Part shown: positions 22,523 through 28,208 of the stretch, piece by piece
How positions within the stretch are numbered: position 1 is the first letter of the stretch
Layout of the letters: the number at the start of each line of letters is the position of its first letter
Assembly: GCA_045106055.1 (NCBI GenBank)
Contig: JBGCED010000106.1
Coordinates: 1 to 28,208 of the forward strand
DNA: 28,208 bases
Direction of reading: 5' to 3'
DNA from: JBGCED01 sp045106055
GTDB lineage: Bacteria; Pseudomonadota; Alphaproteobacteria; CBDDJK01
Program-made: the position numbers and the translations under genes
Notes under the pieces: generated by a model
Databases searched by the model: none
What the model was told of the DNA's origin: nothing
What the model saw: only the letters and a program-made list of their open reading frames with translations

Positions 22523-23305
22523 ATGCTGCATAAAGATCAATCCATTCGCATCATCCCTTGCCTTGATGTAAAAGCGGGGCGCACCGTTAAGGGGGTTAAT
22601 TTTGTGGGGCTAATTGATGCAGGCGACCCTGTGGAGCAAGCAAAATTATATAATGATCAAGGCGCAGATGAATTGGTATTTTTGGACATTACCGCCAGCC
22701 ATGAACAGCGCGCAACCTTGCTGGATATTGTAACACGCACCGCCCAGCAAGCCTTTATGCCCTTAACCGTTGGCGGCGGCGTTCGCAGCAATGATGATTT
22801 TAGAACGCTGTTATTGGCAGGAGCGGATAAAATATCCGTTAATTCGGCTGCGGTTGAAAATCCCGATTTGGTAAGCAAAGCCGCATCACAGTTTGGCAGC
22901 CAATGCGTGACCGTTGCGATTGATGCAAGAATGCGCAAGGATGGCGCAGGATACGAAGTTTACACCCATGGCGGGCGCAAGCCAACGGGCATTGATGCCG
23001 TTGCTTGGGCAGTTGAAATGGAAAAATTGGGCGCGGGGGAATTATTGGTAACTTCTATGGACCGCGATGGGGTGAAAACGGGATTTGATCTTGGCATGTT
23101 AAACGCAATCGCCGCCAAGGTGAATTTACCCATCATTGCAAGCGGCGGTGCGGGAAACGCACAACATATGGTGGATGCCGTATTAAAGGCGAATGTTGCG
23201 GCGGTGCTTGCAGCATCCATCTTTCATTTTGGCGAGGTAAGCATTGCCGATGTCAAAAAACTATTTTTAAAAAATAAAGTGCGGGTGCGCCCCATTCACG
23301 AATAA
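22523..23305 (+). CDS. hisF: Imidazole glycerol phosphate synthase, cyclase subunit HisF
   Basis: A 260-residue (beta-alpha)8 barrel that closes the imidazole ring and releases AICAR, using ammonia tunnelled from HisH. Catalytic Asp15 is in IIPCLDVKAGRTVKG and Asp134 in VTVAIDARM. LTVGGGVRS and IIASGGAGN form the phosphate sites. The end, NKVRVRP, is standard. It starts 13 bases after hisA. Confidence 0.98.
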   Translation: MLHKDQSIRIIPCLDVKAGRTVKGVNFVGLIDAGDPVEQAKLYNDQGADELVFLDITASHEQRATLLDIVTRTAQQAFMPLTVGGGVRSNDDFRTLLLAGADKISVNSAAVENPDLVSKAASQFGSQCVTVAIDARMRKDGAGYEVYTHGGRKPTGIDAVAWAVEMEKLGAGELLVTSMDRDGVKTGFDLGMLNAIAAKVNLPIIASGGAGNAQHMVDAVLKANVAAVLAASIFHFGEVSIADVKKLFLKNKVRVRPIHE

Positions 23306-23323
23306 ACTATTGAAAGTAAAACC

Positions 23324-23626
23324 ATGCTGGATGAATTATATAAACGGGTTGAAGCGCGCAAACACCAAGCGGCGGATCAATCCTATAGTGCAAAATTGCT
23401 GCAAAAGGGGCGCGCCAAGATTGCGCAAAAATTGGGCGAAGAAGCCACCGAATTGGTCATTGAAGCGATCCGCGATGATCGCGAAAAAATGATGAATGAA
23501 TCTGCGGATTTGCTATATCATTTAATGGTGCTTTGGGTGGATGCTGAAATTAATCCTGATGATGTTAAAGCTTGTCTTGAACAAAGGCGCAAGCAATCGG
23601 GGCTTCAAGAAAAGCAATCGCGCTAA
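23324..23626 (+). CDS. hisE: Phosphoribosyl-ATP pyrophosphatase
   Basis: A 100-residue all-helical HisE that converts PR-ATP to PR-AMP. The MazG-like metal motif reads KLGEEATELVIEAI followed by ESADLLYHLMVLW. It is separate from HisI, whose gene is not in this window; hisG, hisD and hisC are also missing here. Last gene of the hisBHAFE cluster. A possible terminator follows. Confidence 0.96.
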   Translation: MLDELYKRVEARKHQAADQSYSAKLLQKGRAKIAQKLGEEATELVIEAIRDDREKMMNESADLLYHLMVLWVDAEINPDDVKACLEQRRKQSGLQEKQSR

Positions 23627-23645
23627 ATAACCAAAATAAGCCCTT

Positions 23646-23669
23646 AAAAATGCCGCAGCGTGGCTTTTT
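23646..23669 (+). terminator. Possible terminator after hisE
   Basis: AAAAATGCC and GGCTTTTT pair across a short GCAGCGT loop, with one bulged base, ending in a T5 run. The G+C core is only 3 bp, so strength is doubtful, but position and U-tract fit the end of the his operon. Confidence 0.4.
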
Positions 23670-23738
23670 GGGGTTGTAATATTTGATATAAAAAGTCAAA
23701 CTATATTTATTAAACTAAAAATGATGATGGGGAAATCA

Positions 23739-26687
23739 ATGAAGCATCTGGGGGAATATTTGGGTGAAAGTGCATGGCTTTATGGTTCAAACGAAACTTA
23801 TTTGGCTGAATTGCTAGAAAAATGGCGTGATAATCCGCAATCTGTTGACCCTTATTTTCAAGAAGTTTTTGCGGGACTAACCGCAGATTCTGATGAAGAA
23901 GCGGACAATATCGAAGATCATAAAGGACCAAGCTGGGCAAGGCGGGATACCGCGATCATTGACGCACCGCTTGAGGATGAATTTGATGAAAAACAGACAG
24001 GCGGCATTAACCAGCGCCTGATCAATCAGCTGCTTAAAGGGCTAGGCACGAATGCCGAAGCGGGCATTCCCGCAGATCGCATCCGCCAAGCAACGCTTGA
24101 TTCCATTCGCGCCTTGATGCTTATTCGCGCTTATCGGATGCGCGGTCATATGATTGCAACGCTTGATCCGCTTGAATTAATTGAACGCGATGATCACCCA
24201 GAATTGGATTATAAAAATTTTGGCTTCCACGAAGCAGACCTTGATCGCCCGATCTTTATTAATTTTTATTTGGGGCTTGAATCCGCATCTTTGCGTGAAA
24301 TTCTGGATATTTGCAAAAAAACATATTGCGGCAATATTGGGGTTGAATATATGCATATTCAAACGCCAGAAGAAAAATCATGGATCCAAGAACAGGTTGA
24401 AGCCAGCTTAAATCAAAAGGATTTCACCAATTTGGGGCGGCGCACCATCTTAGAACGGCTGACGCGCGCTGATGTTTTTGAAACCTATCTTGATAAAAAA
24501 TTTCGCGGCACAAAACGCTTTGGGCTTGATGGCGGCGAATCGCTTATTCCCTTAATGGAGCAGATCATCAAGCGCGGCGCGCAATTAGGCCTGGAAGAAT
24601 TGGTGCTTGGCATGGCGCATCGCGGGCGTTTAAATGTGCTTGCCAACATTATGGATATGCCTTATCGCCGTATTTTCGCTGAATTTCATGGCATTTCTCA
24701 AGCTGCCGAAATTGCCAACAGCTCTGGCGATGTTAAATATCATCTTGGCGCATCAGGGGATCGTGTGTTTGACGGCAAAACCGTTCATTTGTCGCTTAAC
24801 GCCAACCCAAGCCATCTTGAATGTGTGAATACGGTGGTTTTGGGGAAAGTGCGCGCCAAGCAAGATCAACGCAATGATAAAGAACAAAAGAAAGTCATGG
24901 GGCTGCTGCTTCATGGCGATGCCGCCTTTATTGGTCAGGGAATCGTTGCTGAAACCTTTTTATTATCGCAGCTTGATGGCTATAAAACAGGCGGCACAAT
25001 CCATATTTGCATCAATAATCAAATTGGGTTTACAACCGCGCCTGCAAAATCGCGCTCGTCGCCCTATCCAACCGATATGGCAAAAACGATTGATGCGCCT
25101 GTATTTCATGTGAATGGCGATGATCCAGAAGCATGTGTTCATGTTGCAAAATTGGCAATGGAATATCGCCAGAAATTCCATAAGGATGTGGTGATTGATA
25201 TGTGGTGCTATCGCCGCCACGGTCATAATGAGGGGGATGAACCGATGTTCACCCAGCCAAAAATGTACACTAAGATTAAAGCGCACCCAAGAAGCCGCGA
25301 AGTATATGCCGCTAAGCTTGAAAATATTGAAGCGATTAATAAGGGTGAAGCGCAGCAAGTGGTTGATCATTTTATCAGCGAGCTTGATACGGAATTTGAA
25401 GCCTCCACCAGCTTTAAAAGCAATAAAGCCGATTGGCTTGAAGGGCAATGGTCGGGGCTTGAAGTTGCGGGTGAAAGCGAAAAACGCAAAGGCCAAACGG
25501 GCGTTAGCATGGATTTATTAAAAGAAATTGGCTATGGTCTATCCAATGTGCCGCAAAATTTTGCGGTTAATTCCAAAATTAAACGGCAAATGGATTTACG
25601 CCGTCAAATGATTGAAACAGGCAAAAATATTGATTGGGGCATGGCGGAAGCCTTGGCTTACGGCACATTAATGTGCCAATCGACCGCAGTAAGGCTGTCG
25701 GGGGAAGATTGCGAACGCGGCACTTTTTCCCATCGCCATTCGGTATTAACCGATCAAGATACCGAAGATCGCTATATCCCGCTTAATCATTTGCGGGTGG
25801 GACAAGCCCATTTTGAAGTGATTGACAGCCCGTTAAGTGAATTTGGGCTGCTTGGCTTTGAATATGGCTATGCGACCGCAGAACCCCATGCGCTGGTCAT
25901 TTGGGAAGCGCAATTTGGTGATTTTGCCAATGGCGCGCAAGTCATCATTGATCAATTTATTTCATCGGGTGAAAGCAAATGGCTTAGAATGTGCGGGCTT
26001 GTGATGCTGCTGCCCCATGGGTATGAGGGTCAGGGCCCTGAACATTCATCTGCACGGCTGGAGCGTTATTTACAATCTTCCGCCGAAGATAATTGGCAGG
26101 TTTGTAACATCACGACCCCCGCGAATTTCTTTCATGTTTTAAGGCGGCAAATTCGCCGTAATTTCAGAAAACCGCTGGTGGTCATGTCGCCTAAATCCTT
26201 GTTGCGCCATAAATTATGCGTATCCGACATAGAGGATTTTGGCGAAGACAGATCATTCCACCGTGTGCTGGTTGATCATGCCGATCTTGGCGGAACGCTG
26301 GCAAAAGATAAAGACATTAAGCGGGTGGTTTTATGTTCGGGCAAGGTTTATTTTGATTTGCGCGAACGGCGCGATGCATTAAACAGCAAAAACATCTTTT
26401 TAATGCGCCTAGAGCAGCTTTACCCGTTCCCTGAAAAAACCATTGCCCGCATTTTAGCACGCTTTCCAAATGCTGAAATTGCATGGTGCCAAGAAGAGCC
26501 TGAAAATATGGGCGCGTGGGATTTTGTATGCAGGCGGCTTGAAAAGATTTTAATTTCCATGAATCACAAGCCCAATACCCATGTAACCTATATTGGCAGG
26601 GATGCAGCGGCGTCCCCTGCAACTGGAAATGCACGCCAACATAAAGAACAGCAACAAAAGCTTGTCGAAGATGCTTTAACCCTTTAA
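23739..26687 (+). CDS. sucA: 2-oxoglutarate dehydrogenase E1 component
   Basis: A 982-residue thiamine-diphosphate enzyme that decarboxylates 2-oxoglutarate and passes succinyl to the E2 lipoyl group in the TCA cycle. Landmarks: N-terminal E2-binding SAWLYGSNETYLAELLEKW, RAYRMRGHMIATLDPL, VLGMAHRGRLNVLANI, SLNANPSHLECVNTVV, thiamine-diphosphate region HGDAAFIGQGIVAE with INNQIGFTTAP, WCYRRHGHNEGDEP, and GLVMLLPHGYEGQGPEHSSARLER. I choose the ATG at 23739 because GGGG lies 6 bases upstream; three in-frame ATGs from 23721 would add six residues but contain that site. sucB follows after 38 bases. Confidence 0.98.
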   Translation: MKHLGEYLGESAWLYGSNETYLAELLEKWRDNPQSVDPYFQEVFAGLTADSDEEADNIEDHKGPSWARRDTAIIDAPLEDEFDEKQTGGINQRLINQLLKGLGTNAEAGIPADRIRQATLDSIRALMLIRAYRMRGHMIATLDPLELIERDDHPELDYKNFGFHEADLDRPIFINFYLGLESASLREILDICKKTYCGNIGVEYMHIQTPEEKSWIQEQVEASLNQKDFTNLGRRTILERLTRADVFETYLDKKFRGTKRFGLDGGESLIPLMEQIIKRGAQLGLEELVLGMAHRGRLNVLANIMDMPYRRIFAEFHGISQAAEIANSSGDVKYHLGASGDRVFDGKTVHLSLNANPSHLECVNTVVLGKVRAKQDQRNDKEQKKVMGLLLHGDAAFIGQGIVAETFLLSQLDGYKTGGTIHICINNQIGFTTAPAKSRSSPYPTDMAKTIDAPVFHVNGDDPEACVHVAKLAMEYRQKFHKDVVIDMWCYRRHGHNEGDEPMFTQPKMYTKIKAHPRSREVYAAKLENIEAINKGEAQQVVDHFISELDTEFEASTSFKSNKADWLEGQWSGLEVAGESEKRKGQTGVSMDLLKEIGYGLSNVPQNFAVNSKIKRQMDLRRQMIETGKNIDWGMAEALAYGTLMCQSTAVRLSGEDCERGTFSHRHSVLTDQDTEDRYIPLNHLRVGQAHFEVIDSPLSEFGLLGFEYGYATAEPHALVIWEAQFGDFANGAQVIIDQFISSGESKWLRMCGLVMLLPHGYEGQGPEHSSARLERYLQSSAEDNWQVCNITTPANFFHVLRRQIRRNFRKPLVVMSPKSLLRHKLCVSDIEDFGEDRSFHRVLVDHADLGGTLAKDKDIKRVVLCSGKVYFDLRERRDALNSKNIFLMRLEQLYPFPEKTIARILARFPNAEIAWCQEEPENMGAWDFVCRRLEKILISMNHKPNTHVTYIGRDAAASPATGNARQHKEQQQKLVEDALTL

Positions 26688-26725
26688 CGCAAATTATTAA
26701 TGCCAGATTATAAGGAATAATCGCA

Positions 26726-27982
26726 ATGACCACCAAAGTAAATGTCCCCACCCTTGGCGAATCGGTAAGCAGCGCAACGATTGCGGGCTGGAAAATTCAA
26801 GAAGGCGATTTTATCAAAGAGGGGGATACCCTGGTTGAGCTTGAAACCGATAAGGTCAGCCTTGAAGTTCCTGCCCCGATTTCTGGCGTCATCACCGCGA
26901 TCAAAGTTGCAGAAGGGGATGAGGTTGAGCTGGATGCGCTATTATGCGAAATGGAAGCTTCGGATGCCCCCGCAGCTGGCACGGCTGCACCAAAAACAGA
27001 AGCACCAAAAGCTGCTTCTGCTCCTGAAAATAAAGCGCAAGCTGCATCAACCCCAACCCCTGCTGCTGCAAAATTAATGGCAGAAAAAGGCTTAAGCGCG
27101 GGCGATGTCAATGCTTCAGGCGCAAAGGGCAATATTTTAAAAGAAGATGTCGCGGCCGCAACGAAGGCTGCCCACGCCAGCCAGCACGCCAGCCAGCCTG
27201 CCAGCCAACCCGCAATGCAAAAGCCAAGCACCCCAAAATTGCAAGATTTCACACCGCAAGGCACGCGCAAAAATGATGAACGCGGCGAAGAGCGGGTTAA
27301 AATGTCAAAATTACGCAAGGTGATTGCCAGCCGCTTGAAAGAGGCACAAAATACCGCTGCCATGCTAACCACTTTTAACGAGGTTGATATGGGGCCAATG
27401 ATGGCAATTCGTAGCCAATATAAGGAAGCATTCGAGAAAAAGCACGGCACGAAACTTGGCTTTATGTCCTTTTTCGTCAAGGCTGCCACCATGATTTTAA
27501 AAGAGCTGCCCGCCGTCAATGCTGAAATTTATGGCGATGAAATTATTTATAAAAATTATTATGATATTGGCATCGCGGTTGGCACGCCCCAAGGCTTGGT
27601 TGTGCCTGTATTGCGCAATGCAGATCAGTTAAGCTTTGCCGAGATTGAGGGCGGGATTGCTGATTTTGGCGCACGCGCACGCGCTGGCAAGCTAACCCTT
27701 GCTGAAATGCAAGGCGGCAGCTTTACGATTACCAATGGCGGCGTGTTTGGATCATTGCTATCCACCCCCATCTTAAACCCGCCGCAATCTGGGATTTTGG
27801 GCATGCACAAAATTCAAAAACGCCCCATCGTCAATGATAAGGGCGAAATTGTGGCTGCCAATATGATGTATCTGGCACATTCCTATGATCATCGGATCAT
27901 TGATGGCAAGGAAGCCGTGACCTTTTTGGTGCGCCTAAAGGCTCTGCTGGAAGACCCATCACGCTTATTGCTTGATCTTTAA
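26726..27982 (+). CDS. sucB: Dihydrolipoyl succinyltransferase (E2 of 2-oxoglutarate dehydrogenase)
   Basis: A 418-residue core subunit of the complex. The lipoyl domain has Lys43 in ELETDKVSLEVPAP. A flexible linker rich in Ala, Pro, Lys and then Ser/Gln/His repeats (ASQHASQPASQP) surrounds the subunit-binding domain (AAKLMAEKGLSAGDVNASG to ILKEDV). The catalytic domain ends with His389 and Asp393 in YDHRIIDGKEA. GFMSFFVKA and the TPQGLVVPVLRN segment favour SucB over AceF. AAGGAA lies 8 bases before the ATG. The E3 gene lpd does not follow directly: the next gene is on the other strand. Confidence 0.98.
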   Translation: MTTKVNVPTLGESVSSATIAGWKIQEGDFIKEGDTLVELETDKVSLEVPAPISGVITAIKVAEGDEVELDALLCEMEASDAPAAGTAAPKTEAPKAASAPENKAQAASTPTPAAAKLMAEKGLSAGDVNASGAKGNILKEDVAAATKAAHASQHASQPASQPAMQKPSTPKLQDFTPQGTRKNDERGEERVKMSKLRKVIASRLKEAQNTAAMLTTFNEVDMGPMMAIRSQYKEAFEKKHGTKLGFMSFFVKAATMILKELPAVNAEIYGDEIIYKNYYDIGIAVGTPQGLVVPVLRNADQLSFAEIEGGIADFGARARAGKLTLAEMQGGSFTITNGGVFGSLLSTPILNPPQSGILGMHKIQKRPIVNDKGEIVAANMMYLAHSYDHRIIDGKEAVTFLVRLKALLEDPSRLLLDL

Positions 27983-28005
27983 AAGTTCATAATCATAAAA
28001 TAAAA

Positions 28006-28037
28006 AAGCCCCCTTTAATTCATCTTACAGGGGGCTT
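28006..28037 (-). terminator. Intrinsic terminator between sucB and a convergent gene
   Basis: A perfect 9-bp G+C-rich stem (AAGCCCCCT with AGGGGGCTT, 28006-28014 and 28029-28037) and 14-base loop. On the minus strand it is followed by a run of T, so it is a textbook terminator for the gene entering from the right, and may also stop sucAB transcripts from the other side. Confidence 0.88.
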
Positions 28038-28208
28038 CGGCTGCTAGGGTTGCGGCGCATTTTTCTGCGGCTTCATCAACCACTTTTTTTATAAATTCGC
28101 GCTCAAGCGGTTTGATTGCATCATCTTGATCTCTTGTTTGATCCGCCGCTTGGGCGGCCGCTCTGCGCTGTTCTTCGACCAAGCGCGAAACGGTGCGGGT
28201 TAAATCTT
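28015..28208 (-). CDS. C-terminal fragment of an unidentified protein (cut by window edge)
   Basis: An open frame enters from the right edge and gives 63 residues before a TAA at 28015-28017. It contains LTRTVSRLVEEQRRAAAQAAD, then DAIKPLEREFIKKVVDEAAEKC and ends PCKMN. It is hydrophilic, Ala/Glu-rich and probably helical. I do not recognise it. Support for a real gene comes from its unbroken frame, coding-like composition and the strong terminator whose hairpin overlaps its last codons and stop. The start lies outside the window. Confidence 0.6.
   Translation of the reverse strand, partial: DLTRTVSRLVEEQRRAAAQAADQTRDQDDAIKPLEREFIKKVVDEAAEKCAATLAAEAPCKMN

Noticed and set aside
24963..25496. 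177-codon open frame antisense to sucA
   Set aside because: Shadow of the conserved E1 gene; composition (many Phe, Ile, Asn, Arg) is typical of reverse-strand reading.
27170..27220. Short Ser/Gln/His/Pro repeats in sucB as a CRISPR-like or mobile repeat
   Set aside because: They are a few coding units in the flexible linker of E2, a normal place for low-complexity sequence.
26797..27519. 240-codon open frame antisense to sucB
   Set aside because: It mirrors the Ala/Pro-rich codons of sucB, has no ribosome site and no protein-like domain pattern.

Overview
The window looks like a chromosomal segment of an alphaproteobacterium with moderate to low G+C (my impression from codon choice; not computed). 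Pointers are groESL under a perfect CIRCE operator, the compact hisBHAFE order, sucAB, and core proteins (Lon, SucA, HisF) that read as alphaproteobacterial. I cannot name a genus. No rRNA, tRNA, CRISPR array, insertion sequence or integrase is visible, and no stretch over about 250 bases lacks a gene.

Layout. 1-2230 (minus): groES-groEL with promoter, CIRCE and a terminator. 2350-3654 (plus): a protein with a degenerate, probably inactive EAL domain. 3706-4458 (minus): an exported DUF547 protein. 4538-10693 (plus): a tight seven-gene operon with a TVP38/VTT membrane protein, a mercuric-reductase-like flavoprotein, an ArsS-type radical SAM protein, a di-iron fatty acid hydroxylase/sterol desaturase, an MTA-phosphorylase-like enzyme and the two 'rSAM-associated' transferases (TIGR04283 and TIGR04282 types). 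10858-12272 (minus): thyA-folA. 12432-13490: a PfkB-family kinase. 13608-16040: lon. 16120-20472: trkA, an orphan HlyD-type periplasmic adaptor, lnt and infA. 20507-23626: hisBHAFE. 23739-27982: sucA-sucB. 28015-28208 (minus): the C-terminal end of an unidentified protein whose stop codon lies inside a terminator hairpin.

Most of the window is housekeeping: protein folding and turnover (GroESL, Lon), dTMP and folate (ThyA, DHFR), histidine synthesis, the TCA cycle, potassium uptake and lipoprotein maturation. The exception is the 4.5-10.7 kb operon. The ArsS family makes a 5'-deoxyadenosyl-dimethylarsenic nucleoside from SAM. An adenine-specific nucleoside phosphorylase four reading frames along could remove adenine from it, the two transferases could pass the arsenoribosyl unit to an acceptor, and the membrane hydroxylase points to a lipid. 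I therefore propose an arsenosugar or arsenosugar-lipid pathway in which the flavoprotein may handle As/S redox. The pathway is an inference: no arsM methyltransferase lies in the window.
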